Shown piece after piece: positions 44,259-55,754 of a DNA stretch of 64,000 bases. The stretch comes from AP-15 sp963774345 (lineage in GTDB: Bacteria; Pseudomonadota; Alphaproteobacteria; ATCC43930; CGMCC-115725). Numbering within the stretch: the first letter of the stretch is position 1; every line of letters starts with the position of its first letter. The position numbers and the translations under genes were made by a program. The stretch covers positions 255,934 through 319,933 of the forward strand of contig CAVZFB010000049.1 in assembly GCA_963774345.1 (NCBI GenBank), written 5' to 3'. Under the pieces are notes generated by a model. That model was given only the letters and a program-made list of their open reading frames with translations, made no database searches and was not told the DNA's origin.

Positions 44259-44573
44259 ATGAAATTCAGACCTTTGCACGACCGCGTGCTCGTGCGGCGC
44301 GTCGAGCAGGAAGCGAAGACGACAGGTGGGATCATCATTCCCGATACCGCCCAGGAGAAGCCGATGGAGGGCGAGGTCATCGCAGCCGGGCCAGGGGCCC
44401 GCGGCGACGACGGGAAGGTGCACCCGCTCGACGTAAAGACCGGCGATCGCGTGCTGTTTGGCAAATGGTCGGGCACTGAGATCAAAATCGACGGCGAGGA
44501 GCTGATGATCATGAAGGAATCCGACGTCATGGGCATCGTCGAGGGCGCCGTCGCCGCTGCAAAGTCAAGCTGA
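44259..44573 (+). CDS. groES: Co-chaperonin GroES
   Basis: The 104-residue product is a standard GroES: MKFRPLHDRVLVRRVEQEAK, then TTGGIIIPDTAQEKPMEGEV containing the mobile-loop GGI tripeptide that docks on GroEL, and DGEELMIMKESDVMGIVEG. ATG 44259 is set by the family N-terminus; the frame is open from 44178. CIRCE lies upstream and groEL follows after 13 bases. The heptamer caps the GroEL ring in the cytoplasm. Confidence 0.96.
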   Translation: MKFRPLHDRVLVRRVEQEAKTTGGIIIPDTAQEKPMEGEVIAAGPGARGDDGKVHPLDVKTGDRVLFGKWSGTEIKIDGEELMIMKESDVMGIVEGAVAAAKSS

Positions 44574-44586
44574 AAGGGAAACGATT

Positions 44587-46231
<1,645 letters not shown>

Positions 46232-46260
46232 GCTTTCACCTGCACTGACGCGTGTGGAAA

Positions 46261-46300
46261 GGGGCATCGCCTCTCTGAAGACAAGAGAGGCGATAGCCCC
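46261..46300 (+). terminator. Strong hairpin after groEL
   Basis: GGGGCATCGCCTCTCT (46261-46276) pairs with AGAGAGGCGATAGCCCC (46284-46300) around a 7-base loop, with one bulged A. Its place 30 bases after the groEL stop marks an operon terminator; no T-run follows. Confidence 0.72.
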
Positions 46301-46504
46301 ACCCTCCTGTGACCTCCAGGTTCGCGCCAGGCAATGGCCGCAAAGGGGGCAGGAGGAGCCGTTCGCTCCGCGGGGGAGGAGCGGCCCGAAAGGGTTGCAA
46401 GCCGAAATAGAGCTGGGTTACTTCCTTCGCCGGCGTGATCGACTTGCGGGCATTGCTGTGCAAAACTGCACCACGCCGTTACAGGCCTGCAGGGAGGCAG
46501 CCCG

Positions 46505-46897
46505 ATGACCGAGAAGACCGCGCAATCCGTCGCGAATTTGGGCTATCACGCCCACATCTATTACGACCCAGCAAAAACGCGCCCCGTTGCCGAGCGGGTC
46601 TGCGCCGCGATCGGCGAGAAGTTCAAGGTCGAGATCGAAGAGTTTCGCGACACGCCGCGCGGACCCCATCCGATCAGCAATGCCCTGGTCATTTTCAAGC
46701 CCGAAGAGTTCGAGCGTGTCGTCCCGTATCTGATGCTGAACCGCGAGGGACTCGACGTGCTGGTCCACCCGCTGACGACAGACGCGGTCGAGGACCACAG
46801 TAGCTACGCGCTCTGGCTCGGCAACCCGGTCGAACTAAAGCTGCACACGTTGCCACACGGCCGCGGCGGGCAACTTCCGAGCGGGGTAAAAGCCTAA
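46505..46897 (+). CDS. DOPA 4,5-dioxygenase family protein
   Basis: The 130-residue product has the pattern of this small extradiol family: GYHAHIYYDPAKTRPVAERV, RGPHPISNALVIF, VVPYLMLNREGLDVLVHPLT, DHSSYALWLGNPVEL. The conserved His residues (YHAH, GPHP, VHP) are candidate iron ligands. Fungal and plant members cleave DOPA rings; the bacterial substrates are mostly unknown. GGGAGGC lies before the ATG. It stands alone behind the groEL terminator. Confidence 0.87.
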   Translation: MTEKTAQSVANLGYHAHIYYDPAKTRPVAERVCAAIGEKFKVEIEEFRDTPRGPHPISNALVIFKPEEFERVVPYLMLNREGLDVLVHPLTTDAVEDHSSYALWLGNPVELKLHTLPHGRGGQLPSGVKA

Positions 46898-47033
46898 GCG
46901 TCGCGGCGGCTCGCCCGCCCGGTGCCAGTGCGGCCGGGGCGGCGCGATCCGGTCTGCGAGGAACGCCGTGCCGTGGAACGAGCGGCAGCAACTCAGACTA
47001 GCGGCGCAACGGGCGGCAACGAGAAGGGATCGG

Positions 47034-48905
47034 CTACCCCTCTGGGAGGCCGGCCTTTTGCAGGCCTTCGACGATTCGCCGGTATTGGGCGAGAAACACT
47101 GGATTGTCCGAGAATTTCTCGTTGGCCCACCTTGCGACTGTGTAGTTTGGCATCAGCTTGAGAAGTTGAGCCACGGCCGCATGGGCTTCATCTATCCTCC
47201 CGGTCCAAGCGTAAGCGGAGGCCAAGTCAACATACGCGATCCAGAAGGGGCTGACGGCGACCGACCGGCGGCACCATTTGATCGCTTCATCGTCCTTCGC
47301 AAGATGTGTATAGGCGTGGCAAATGTAAAAATAAGAGATATTCAACAATGGATCTCGCGGGCTCAGACGAACAGCCATCTGCAGCGGCGCAAACGCCTCC
47401 TCCGAGCGTCCGGCGCGAATCTGGGCGCCGCCCAGCGCGGCATAAGCAGGTGCCAAGCTGGGGTTGATCGAGATCGCTGCCTCGTATTCGCGAATTGCCG
47501 CGTCAAAATCTTTGCCTTGCGCCCGCAGAATGTCTCCTTTTACAAAGTGCGCCATGGCATCGTCGGAAGATCCCGACAATACGCGCGTTACAATACCGTC
47601 GGCACGCGTCAGTTGCTCGGCCGGGGCGGTGGTCCATCGGTATTGGACTTCGACGGTCAATGCCCATGCCAGTCCGACTAGAGCCTTGGCATACTCCGGG
47701 TCGATGGCGAGAGCCTTTTCAAACAAATTGCGGGCTCGAGTTAACTGTTCGCGTGAAAACGGTTGATTAAGGACCGACCACCCGCGCATCGTCAGGCCGA
47801 CGGCATCGGGGTTGTTCGGGCGCTCCGATTGAGCCCGGCGGGTTTCCGCATCGATGAGCTCCAAATCCAGTCGCCGCGCCAGGCGTCCGGTAATTTCATC
47901 CTCCAATTGCATGGATTTGGTCCAATCGCCATCAAAGCGATCCGACCACACGGTGGCCCCGCTTTCGGCATCAATTAACAGGGCACTGACCCGGACATGA
48001 TTTTCCGTCCGACGCACGTTGCCTTCCAAAACATAGCGCACGCCAAGCTCGCGCCCGAGCTGTTTGACGTCGACTTGGCTCCTCGCATAGGTAGCGGCGG
48101 TATGCGGCGCGATAACGAAGCTGTCTTGAATGCGCGACAGATCGGCTGTCAGGTCATTAGTTATTGCCTCGGCAAAATACTTCTGACTGGGATCGTCGGT
48201 AAGATTGGTAAATGGAAGTACTACGATGGACAATCGGTGAGCGGGCAGTGGATCGCGTAACGCATGCAGCTTCCAAAATGTTGCACCACCAGCGATGATA
48301 AAGAGGAGAATTACGGCGCCGATAATCGATCCAGCGCGCCGATTGGCAGTCGTCGCGAGTCGTCTGAACCGGCGCGGTCTGTCGCTCGTTTCGCCGGTGA
48401 CCCAGCGGAAAATCTCAATCGGTCGAGTAATGTTTTTGACCCGCTGCTCGCCCAGTGATTCAAAGTGTAGCGCGAGCTTGTTTCTGACATGGTCGATAAC
48501 CGTGCCCGAAACGGCAACGCCTCCCGGCTCCGCCAGTTGCTGGAGCCTCGCAGCAATATTGACGCCATCGCCGTGGCGGTCTTCCCCCTCAACGATCACG
48601 TCGCCGAGATTGACACCGATGCGCACGTCGACGCGCTGGTCCGGGTTCAGTCCGCGATTGCGCTCCGCCATTCGGCGTTGAAGGTTGACCGCACACTCCA
48701 CGGCATCGACGACGCTGGCGAATTCCGCCAGCAGGCCATCGCCCATCAGCTTGAAGATGGTTCCGTTATGCTGAGCGATCTCCGGCTCGAACAGCTCCTT
48801 GCGATCGGCGCGAACGCGTTCAAAGGTGCCCTGCTCGTCCCTTTCCATAAGCCGGCTATAGCCGACCACATCAGAGGCGAGAATGGCGGCAAGTTTACGT
48901 TCCAA
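47034..48905 (-). CDS. Class III adenylate/guanylate cyclase-domain protein with TPR repeats
   Basis: The product has 623 residues. Residues 1-165 are a class III cyclase domain with metal Asp in ASDVVGYSRLM, then FKLMGDGLLAEF, VRIGVNLGDVIVEG, GDGVNIAARLQQLA. One transmembrane helix follows near 190-212 (GSIIGAVILLFIIAGGATFW). Next is a TolB-like domain (SIVVLPFTNLTDDPSQKYFA, LGVRYVLEGNVRR), then TPR repeats (ARNLFEKALAIDPEYAKAL and more). This layout is frequent in Hyphomicrobiales. Whether it makes cAMP is uncertain, as many such domains are degenerate. Confidence 0.93.
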   Translation of the reverse strand: MERKLAAILASDVVGYSRLMERDEQGTFERVRADRKELFEPEIAQHNGTIFKLMGDGLLAEFASVVDAVECAVNLQRRMAERNRGLNPDQRVDVRIGVNLGDVIVEGEDRHGDGVNIAARLQQLAEPGGVAVSGTVIDHVRNKLALHFESLGEQRVKNITRPIEIFRWVTGETSDRPRRFRRLATTANRRAGSIIGAVILLFIIAGGATFWKLHALRDPLPAHRLSIVVLPFTNLTDDPSQKYFAEAITNDLTADLSRIQDSFVIAPHTAATYARSQVDVKQLGRELGVRYVLEGNVRRTENHVRVSALLIDAESGATVWSDRFDGDWTKSMQLEDEITGRLARRLDLELIDAETRRAQSERPNNPDAVGLTMRGWSVLNQPFSREQLTRARNLFEKALAIDPEYAKALVGLAWALTVEVQYRWTTAPAEQLTRADGIVTRVLSGSSDDAMAHFVKGDILRAQGKDFDAAIREYEAAISINPSLAPAYAALGGAQIRAGRSEEAFAPLQMAVRLSPRDPLLNISYFYICHAYTHLAKDDEAIKWCRRSVAVSPFWIAYVDLASAYAWTGRIDEAHAAVAQLLKLMPNYTVARWANEKFSDNPVFLAQYRRIVEGLQKAGLPEG

Positions 48906-49169
48906 ATCCAGCCCCGGAGGCCGAGCGCAGGTTAGGCTCGGATTATGATGCCCTCGTGCGTTCTCTACAACTTGATCACGGTGATTCCGTCACGAACGAG
49001 CATTCGGAGTCGACTGCGGATATTCGTGCAATTGCGATTACGTACTACCTTCGCAGCGACAACGGACGAGTTTTGGCGCGGTGTCGACGCGGCGCGCCAT
49101 CCCGGATTTACCCCGCCGGCCGCGCTCTGTTAGGCTCGCACCTCCAAGGCCCAGCGGGAGACGCACCGA

Positions 49170-49367
49170 ATGCCCTCAGAACTGACCGATCACGCGCTCG
49201 ATTTTCTGTTGGCCCGCGCCGGGCTCAACCTCAGCGATGCGCAAAAAGCCGAGCTGAAGGGGGTTTATGCCGGCATCGCAGCGATGGCCGAGCGCCTGCG
49301 CAAGCCGCGCGGGCGTATGGCCGAGCCGGCGTTGACCTATGGTTTCGCCGAGGAGGATCTGCCATGA
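49170..49367 (+). CDS. AtzG-like small subunit (DUF4089) of an amidase complex
   Basis: This 65-residue protein has the AtzG pattern: helix ALDFLLARAGLNLSDAQKAE, then a second helix with GIAAMAERLRKPRGRMAEPA and a C-terminal LTYGFAEEDLP tail. AtzG forms a complex with the amidase AtzE. The stop overlaps the amidase start by 4 bases (ATGA). Residues contacting the amidase cannot be judged here, but the gene order is diagnostic. Confidence 0.8.
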   Translation: MPSELTDHALDFLLARAGLNLSDAQKAELKGVYAGIAAMAERLRKPRGRMAEPALTYGFAEEDLP

Positions 49368-50773
49368 GCGAGGCGATCCCGACGATCGCCGAGGCCGCCC
49401 GGCTGATCGCGGCGAAGCGCCTGTCGCCGGTCGAGCTGACCCGTGCCTGCCTCGACCGGGTGCACAGGTTGGACAACCAGTTGCACGCCTTCATCCATCT
49501 GACCGAAGATCGCGCGCTGGCCGAGGCGCGCGCCGCCGAGCAGGCGATCATGGCCGGCGGCCCGCCCGGGCCATTGCACGGCATCCCGATCGGGCTCAAG
49601 GACATCGTCGACACCAAGGGCATTCCGACCACCTGCCAGTCGAAGATCCTTGCCGACAACATCCCTGGCGCCGATGCCGCCTGCGCCGAAAAGCTCGCCG
49701 AGGCCGGCACCGTGCTGATTGGTAAGACGACCACGCATGAATTCGCCGATGGCGGTCCGAGCTTCGATCTGCCCTGGCCGCCGGCGCGCAACCCATGGGA
49801 CACGGATCACTTCACCGCCGGCAGCAGCAGCGGCACCGGCGCCGGGGTCGCGGCCGGGCTGATCCTCGGCGGCATCGGCACCGACACCGGCGGCTCGATC
49901 CGCGGCCCCGCGGCGTTGTGCGGCATCGCCGGGATCAAGCCGACCTATGGCCTGGTCAGCCGCGCCGGCGTCGCCCCCGCCGCCTTCAGCCTCGACCATA
50001 TCGGCCCGATGGCGTGGACCGCCGAGGATTGCGCGCTGATGCTACAGGCGCTCGCCGGCCACGACCCGCGCGACCCGGCCAGCGCCTCGCGCCCCGTCTC
50101 CGACTACTCGGCGCTGATCGGCAGCGGCATCAAGGGGCTCAAGATCGGCGTCATCCACCATTTCCACGAGGTCGATTACCAGGTCAGCGCCGGAACCCGG
50201 CGCGGCATCGACGACGCGATCGCCACATTCCGCGATCTCGGGGCCGAGGTGCGTGAGATCAACCTGTCTCCATTGCAGGACTGGATGGCCTGCGGCTCGC
50301 TGATCTCGATGGTCGAGCGCGCGGCCGCCTACGAGGAATGGGCCCGCACCCGGCTCGGCGATTTCGGAGAACGCGTGCGCAGCCGGCTGATGCTGGGCGC
50401 GCTGGTTTCCGGTGTCGACTATGTCCAGGCGGTGCGACGACGGCGCGAGTTGCGCGCCGAATTGCAGGCGGCGATGGCCGGGATCGAGGTCGTGCTAACC
50501 GCCTCCCAGCCTTCCGAGGCGCCAAGGATCGACACCTTGCCGAAATGGGATGTGTTTGAGACGCCGAGCTTTACGATGCCGTTCAACGTCGCCGGCTATC
50601 CGGCGATCTCGGTGTGCTCGGGGTTCGGCGCCGGCGGTCTGCCGGTGGCAATCCAGCTGGTCGGCAAGCCGTTTCAGGAGCCGACCGTGTTGCGCATCGC
50701 CGACGCTTTCGAAAAGGCTACCACCTTCCGCAGCAAGCGCCCGGCCATGACCGCCGAGGCTTCGCGAGTCTGA
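49364..50773 (+). CDS. Amidase signature enzyme (AtzE-like)
   Basis: The 469-residue protein belongs to the amidase signature family. The catalytic triad is the Lys in HGIPIGLKDIVDT, the cis-Ser in AGSSSGTGAG and the nucleophile Ser in GIGTDTGGSIRGPAALCGI. It hydrolyses a C-N amide bond; with an AtzG-like partner the substrate could be a carboxybiuret-like or similar compound. ATG 49364 follows AGGAGGA and overlaps the small gene. A second amidase with a fused AtzG-like tail is at 63.5-64 kb. Confidence 0.92.
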   Translation: MSEAIPTIAEAARLIAAKRLSPVELTRACLDRVHRLDNQLHAFIHLTEDRALAEARAAEQAIMAGGPPGPLHGIPIGLKDIVDTKGIPTTCQSKILADNIPGADAACAEKLAEAGTVLIGKTTTHEFADGGPSFDLPWPPARNPWDTDHFTAGSSSGTGAGVAAGLILGGIGTDTGGSIRGPAALCGIAGIKPTYGLVSRAGVAPAAFSLDHIGPMAWTAEDCALMLQALAGHDPRDPASASRPVSDYSALIGSGIKGLKIGVIHHFHEVDYQVSAGTRRGIDDAIATFRDLGAEVREINLSPLQDWMACGSLISMVERAAAYEEWARTRLGDFGERVRSRLMLGALVSGVDYVQAVRRRRELRAELQAAMAGIEVVLTASQPSEAPRIDTLPKWDVFETPSFTMPFNVAGYPAISVCSGFGAGGLPVAIQLVGKPFQEPTVLRIADAFEKATTFRSKRPAMTAEASRV

Positions 50774-50945
50774 CCCCGGCGGCCTGAAAGGGATTTGCAA
50801 GGAACAGCAGCGCCGCGTCGTTCCGCTCACGGGTCGCCTCTGTTCACCGTGATTTGATTGCGCGTCACCTTGGCATCGACACGATCCGCCGCAAATAGAT
50901 GATACGGCCTGCTCACGTTCGGCCGCCTGCAATAGGAGAACGACC

Positions 50946-51437
50946 GTGCGGCGATACCCTTTGACGATCCCCGCGTTGGTTGGCCTGTGCTTTCTCGCGC
51001 TGATCGCGTGCGCGCAGACGGGCCCGACAGTCTCGCAAGCGCAGGTTCCAGCGGGAAAACCGGGAACGGCGCGGATCTGGTTCTTGCGGGGATCGATATC
51101 GCCAAATCCCGCTGTCCAAGGTTTCTCGCCGATGATTTACGCGAACGGCGTGCCGGTCGCGACGATCCCGCAGGGAACCGGGTTTTATCGCGACTTTGCG
51201 CCGGGGGCTTACCAGTTCACGGTCCAGCCCTTTGGCCTGCCGACCGCCCAGGCGACCACGGTCCAATTGGCGGCCGGGACGCAGACCTACCTCAATGTCG
51301 ACTGGGTAGCCAGCTGGACCCAGGGCTATCCGCCGGCGAGCTGGAATTTCGCCCCCAACACCTTCGCCATCCTGGCGATGGCCCCGCAGGTCGCGCAAGC
51401 ATATCTGCCAAATTTGGGCTATCTCGGCGAGCGATAG
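50946..51437 (+). CDS. Lipoprotein, DUF2846-like
   Basis: The 163-residue product starts at GTG 50946 (behind GGAG). It has a lipoprotein signal (MRRYPLTIPALVGLCFLALI followed by AC, lipobox LIAC) and one beta-sandwich domain: ARIWFLRGSIS, MIYANGVPVATIPQGTGFYR, FAPGAYQFTV, LAAGTQTYLNVDW. This order is that of DUF2846-like proteins of unknown function anchored in the envelope. It is monocistronic, convergent with the acyl-CoA synthetase gene. Confidence 0.78.
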   Translation: MRRYPLTIPALVGLCFLALIACAQTGPTVSQAQVPAGKPGTARIWFLRGSISPNPAVQGFSPMIYANGVPVATIPQGTGFYRDFAPGAYQFTVQPFGLPTAQATTVQLAAGTQTYLNVDWVASWTQGYPPASWNFAPNTFAILAMAPQVAQAYLPNLGYLGER

Positions 51438-51480
51438 ATCCAGCAGGCGGATATCCGGCGCTGAGCCTGCCAGTACCGGA

Positions 51481-53176
51481 CTAGGCGGTCTTTGCCGCAA
51501 TGAGGCCCAACTCGGCGATCGTCTCTTCGCGCATCAGAAATTTCTGGATCTTGCCCGTTACCGTCATCGGAAAGGCGTCGACGAATTTGACGTAGCGCGG
51601 GATCTTGTAATGGGCGATCTGCCCCTCGCAGAACGCGCGAATCTCTTCGGGGGTCGCGGCCACACCGCCGCGCAGCCGGACCCAGGCGCACAACTCTTCG
51701 CCATAGCGCGGGTCGGGCACGCCGATCACCTGCACGTCCTGGATTTTCGGGTGCCGGTAGAGGAACTCCTCGATCTCGCGCGGATAGACGTTCTCGCCGC
51801 CGCGGATGACCATGTCCTTGATGCGGCCGACGATGTTGCAATAGCCCTCGTCGTCGATCGTCGCGAGATCGCCGGTGTGCATCCAGCGGGCAGGGTCGAT
51901 CGCCTCGCGCGTCTTCTCGTCATCGTTCCAATAGCCGAGCATGACGAGATAGCCGCGGGTCAGTAATTCGCCCGCCACGCCGCGCGGCACGATACGCCCC
52001 TCGGCGTCGATCACTTTGGCTTCGACGTGCGGCAGAATCCGGCCGACGGTCGACACCCGCCGCTCGATCGGATCATCGGCCGCCGAGGCGAAGCTCGCGG
52101 GACTGGTCTCGGTCATGCCATAGCCGATGACGACCTCGGAGAGGTGCATCGACGAGAACGCCCGCTTCATGACCTCGATCGGGCACGGGCTGCCGGCCAT
52201 CATGCCGGTGCGCAACGAGGAAAGATCGAATTTGGCGAAGTCGGGGTGATCCATCTCGGCGATGAACATTGTCGGTACGCCGTAGACGGCCGTGCAGCGC
52301 TCCGCCGCGATCGTCTCCAGGGTTGCGAGCGGATCGAAACCCTCGCTCGGATAGACCATCGCCGCCCCATGCGTCAGACAGCCGAGATTGCCGATGACCA
52401 TGCCAAAGCAATGATAGAGCGGCACCGGGATGCACACCCGGTCGTGTTCGGTGAACTTCATCGTCTCGGAGATGAAGAAGCCGTTGTTCAGGATATTGTG
52501 GTGGGTCAGGGTGGCGCCCTTGGGGAACCCGGTGGTGCCTGACGTGAACTGGATGTTGATCGGATCGTCGAACTGCAACTGACCGGCGAGTGCCGCGAGC
52601 TTCTCGCGCTCGGCGGCGCGCCCGAGGCCGCGGACATCGTCGAAGCGCACCGCGCCCGGCACGTTCTCGTCCCCGATCGTGATGATCAGGCGCAGATCCG
52701 GGAGCTTCGCCGCGCGCAGATTGCCCGGAGCGGCGGTAGCGAGCTCGGGCGCCAGCTCGCGCAGCATGCCGAGATAGTCGCTCGTTTTGAACCAGGTGGC
52801 GGTGATCAGCGCCGTGCAGCCAGCCTTGTTCAGCGCGTATTCGAGTTCGGCCAGCCGATAGGCCGGGTTGATGTTGACGAGGATCAGCCCGGCCTTGGCG
52901 GTGGCGAACTGGGCAACGGCCCATTCGGCGTTGTTCGGCGACCAGATGCCGATGCGCATGCCGCGTTCGAGGCCGAGCGCCAATCAGGCCCGCGGCGAGG
53001 GCATCGACCCGCTGTTTCAGCTGATGCCAGCTCCAACGGATTCCCTGATGCCGGACGATCAGCGCATCCCGCTCGCCAAAGCGCTCGACAGCCTGGTCGA
53101 AATAGACCCCGATCGTCACGCCGATCAGCGGCGTCCCGCTCGCGCCGTGGACATAGCTCGGCCCGGTCATTGCCAT
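51481..53176 (-). CDS. AMP-binding acyl-CoA synthetase, one-base frameshift near the N-terminus
   Basis: The first 64 residues (SGTPLIGVTIGVYFDQAVER, WSWHQLKQRVDALAAGLI) are in one frame; ALGLERGMRIGIWSPNNAEW onward is in the next. One extra G near 52984 (ATTGGCGCTC) explains it, and the corrected length is 564. Motifs are complete: phosphate loop FTSGTTGFPKGATLTH, GYGMTETSP, WMHTGDLATIDDEGY, GGENVYPREIEEFLY and the C-terminal lysine in GKIQKFLM. It activates a fatty or aromatic acid to its CoA thioester through an acyl-adenylate. Otherwise intact, so error or recent mutation is suspected. Confidence 0.9.
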
Positions 53177-53332
53177 TCGTACCCAAAATCAGGTCTGCAT
53201 CAGCAACAGAGAATAGCACTCTGAAGTTGTATCGTCCAAACCCGGTTGCTGCACCTGCAGCTATTCTGCAGCGAACACGCCCGCTTTGGTTGAGCCATCG
53301 GCGCGCGCTTCGGGAGGGCCAGCGCAGCGCTT

Positions 53333-54778
53333 TCAGGCGACTTTGAGGCTGAGGGCGCGGGCGACACCGGCACCATAGGTCGGGTCGGCGCGCAGACAAT
53401 TGGCGACGTGTCGCTCCTTGATGTGCGGCCGCGCATCGCCCATCGCGCGGGCCGTGTTCTCGAACAGAACCTGCTGCTGCGCCGGCGTCATCAGCCGGAA
53501 CAGATTGCCCGGCTGCTCCCAGTGGTCGTCGTCCGCGTAGTGATCGTAGTGGGCCGCCTCGCCTTCAATGGGCAGCGGCGGCTCGGCGAATTCGGGCTGG
53601 TTGTCCCACAGCCCGGCGCTGTTGGGGTTGAAGCTGGTGGTGCCACCGAGATTGCCGTCGACCCGCATCTTGCCATCCCGGTGGTAGCTCATGACCGGAC
53701 ATTTCGGCGCGTTGACCGGGATCTGGTAGAAGTTGACGCCGAGTCGATAACGAACCGCGTCGTTGTATGAGAACAGGCGCGCCTGCAGCATCCGGTCCGG
53801 AGAGAAGCTGATGCCGGGGACGACATTCGACGGCCCGAACGCCGCCTGCTCGACTTCGGCAAAATAGTTGTCCGGCCAGCGGTTGAGCTCCATCACGCCG
53901 ACCTCGATCAGCGGGTACTCGGCCTTGTGCCAGACCTTGGTCAGATCGAACGGGTTGTGCCGGTGCGTCTTCGCCTGTGCCTCGGTCATCACCTGAATGA
54001 ACAGCGTCCAGCGCGGGAAGTCGCCGGACTCGATTGCATTGAACAGGTCGCGGCCGTTGCTTTCGCGGTCTTTTGCCACGAGGGCCTCGGCCTCGGCATC
54101 AGTCAAGTTCTGGATGCCCTGCTGCGTGCGGAAGTGAAATTTGACCCATACCCGCTCATTGGCGGCATTGATCATCGAGAAGGTGTGGCTGCCAAAGCCG
54201 TGCATATGACGGAAGCTTTTCGGGATGCCGCGCTCCGACATGACGATCGTAACCTGGTGCAGCGCTTCCGGCAGCAACGTCCAGAAATCCCAGTTATTGT
54301 CGGCGCTGCGCAGCCCGGTGCGCGGGTCGCGCTTGATCGCGTGGTTGAGATCGGGAAAGCGAAGCGGATCGCGGAAAAAGAACACCGGCGTGTTGTTGCC
54401 GACGATATCCCAGTTGCCGTCCTCGGTGTAGAACTTTAGAGCGAAACCGCGGATGTCACGCTCGGCGTCGGCGGCGCCCCGTTCGCCGGCAACCGTCGAG
54501 AAGCGGGCAAACATGGGAGTCTGTTTGCCGATTGCGGAAAAGATCTTCGCCTTCGTAAAGCGCGTGATGTCGTGCGTCACGGTGAAGGTGCCGTGGGCGC
54601 CCCAGCCCTTTGCATGCATGCGGCGCTCGGGGATCACCTCACGGTCGAAATGCGCCAGCTTCTCGATCAGCCAAATGTCCTGCAATAGCGCCGGACCGCG
54701 GGGACCTGCGGTCATGATGTTGGTGTTGTCGGCGACCGGCGCGCCGGCTTCGTTAGTGAAACGCTTTGATTGCGACAT
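53333..54778 (-). CDS. katA: Haem catalase (small-subunit monofunctional type)
   Basis: The 481-residue catalase has the catalytic His55 in RRMHAKGWGAHG, the distal Asn region NWDIVGNNTPVFFFRDPLRF, and the proximal haem Tyr in RLFSYNDAVRYRLG. The size fits clade 3 small-subunit enzymes that dismute H2O2 in the cytoplasm. GGAACC precedes ATG 54778. No regulator is adjacent. Confidence 0.95.
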   Translation of the reverse strand: MSQSKRFTNEAGAPVADNTNIMTAGPRGPALLQDIWLIEKLAHFDREVIPERRMHAKGWGAHGTFTVTHDITRFTKAKIFSAIGKQTPMFARFSTVAGERGAADAERDIRGFALKFYTEDGNWDIVGNNTPVFFFRDPLRFPDLNHAIKRDPRTGLRSADNNWDFWTLLPEALHQVTIVMSERGIPKSFRHMHGFGSHTFSMINAANERVWVKFHFRTQQGIQNLTDAEAEALVAKDRESNGRDLFNAIESGDFPRWTLFIQVMTEAQAKTHRHNPFDLTKVWHKAEYPLIEVGVMELNRWPDNYFAEVEQAAFGPSNVVPGISFSPDRMLQARLFSYNDAVRYRLGVNFYQIPVNAPKCPVMSYHRDGKMRVDGNLGGTTSFNPNSAGLWDNQPEFAEPPLPIEGEAAHYDHYADDDHWEQPGNLFRLMTPAQQQVLFENTARAMGDARPHIKERHVANCLRADPTYGAGVARALSLKVA

Positions 54779-55442
54779 GACAGGTTCCTCGGGTTGGGCG
54801 ATGAAAAGGGTTTGCGGTGGATAAAGGTCCCTGCGTCGAGATCAGGGCAGCTGATGCGCGCCGATCCTCCTATTAGCCGACATTGGCCAGATTCCTGGCG
54901 TTTTCGTCGGCAGAATCGCGCCGTTGACCGGATTGGGCAACGGCAAATCGCCGTCGCCGCCAACGAAGAGCGCGCGAACCCGGCGATCGAGGCCGCAAAA
55001 CGCTGAATTCCGCTGGTTTGCGTACACTGACGCATACTTTTCCTGTCGCTGCTTGCCGGACCGCGCCGAGTACCTTTGTCCGCTTCACCGTCGGATCCCC
55101 CATCACAGCCCCGGTCAATCCCCACAAGATGCTGAATTTTATGTCAGAATTATATTCGCCGCTTCATCATGCACGATCTACCTCACCCGATCGATCAGAT
55201 GCCCGCGATCCCACCAATGACCCTCCGGCACTCGCTCGAAAGCGTCAGTGCCGCGAAAATACAATGCCATTATGGCGATCACATGGTTGCCGGCGCCGCA
55301 TATCCCAATGGTCGCGCTCCTTTTCGGCTATCTGCTCGGCTCCGATAACTCCGATGTCTGGGCCGCACCGTGTTACCGACTTGTGTCCGATTATGTGATG
55401 CCCGTTTACTTCCGGCTCTCGGTTGATCAATTTTTCCTCAAC
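54779..55442. other. Intergenic, no gene seen
   Basis: About 660 bases upstream of the catalase gene. Open frames on both strands overlap each other, lack ribosome sites and show no recognisable domain. From about 55100 the sequence is AT-richer, as promoter regions often are. Confidence 0.45.
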
Positions 55443-55458
55443 TGTGAACTAGTTCACA
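55443..55458. promoter_or_regulatory. Perfect 16-bp palindrome, candidate operator
   Basis: TGTGAACTAGTTCACA is fully symmetric and lies 23-38 bases before the hypothetical gene at 55481. Such short ACTAGT-centred palindromes are typical operators of HxlR/MarR-type repressors; no such regulator gene is adjacent. Confidence 0.5.
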
Positions 55459-55480
55459 CCTCTCAATCGATTTCTGAACG

Positions 55481-55753
55481 ATGATGCCGAGCAACGACCC
55501 AGAATCTGGAGAATGTCGGTTGAACGTTCTGCTGCGCGAAATAGAGGGCAAAGCTATCGTGTTTTCCCTTGCCTGCCTTTTGGTATGGGGTGTCCCCGCA
55601 TTCCGGGCGCAATCGCAGGGCACAGCCCCAGTAATCTTTACTGCAAGTGAGGTTGAACGGTCGTGGACCGAGCAAGCTCCCCGTTATCGTCAGCTCTTCC
55701 TGGCAACCCCCGGAGAACTTTTAGCTAAGAACTATTTTGCGATGAACTCTTAG
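55481..55753 (+). CDS. Short hypothetical protein with a hydrophobic export-like segment
   Basis: The frame gives 90 residues with a signal-like segment at about 25-45 (IVFSLACLLVWGVPAFRAQS), then APVIFTASEVERSWTEQAPR and LLAKNYFAMNS. The stop is one base before the start of the ankyrin gene. It may be a separate exported protein, or the signal-bearing N-terminus of the ankyrin protein split by a small indel. Nothing in it is recognised. Confidence 0.5.
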   Translation: MMPSNDPESGECRLNVLLREIEGKAIVFSLACLLVWGVPAFRAQSQGTAPVIFTASEVERSWTEQAPRYRQLFLATPGELLAKNYFAMNS

Positions 55754-55754
55754 C

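Noticed and set aside
54842..55484. Several overlapping small frames upstream of the catalase gene
   Set aside because: They overlap each other on both strands, lack ribosome sites and recognisable motifs.
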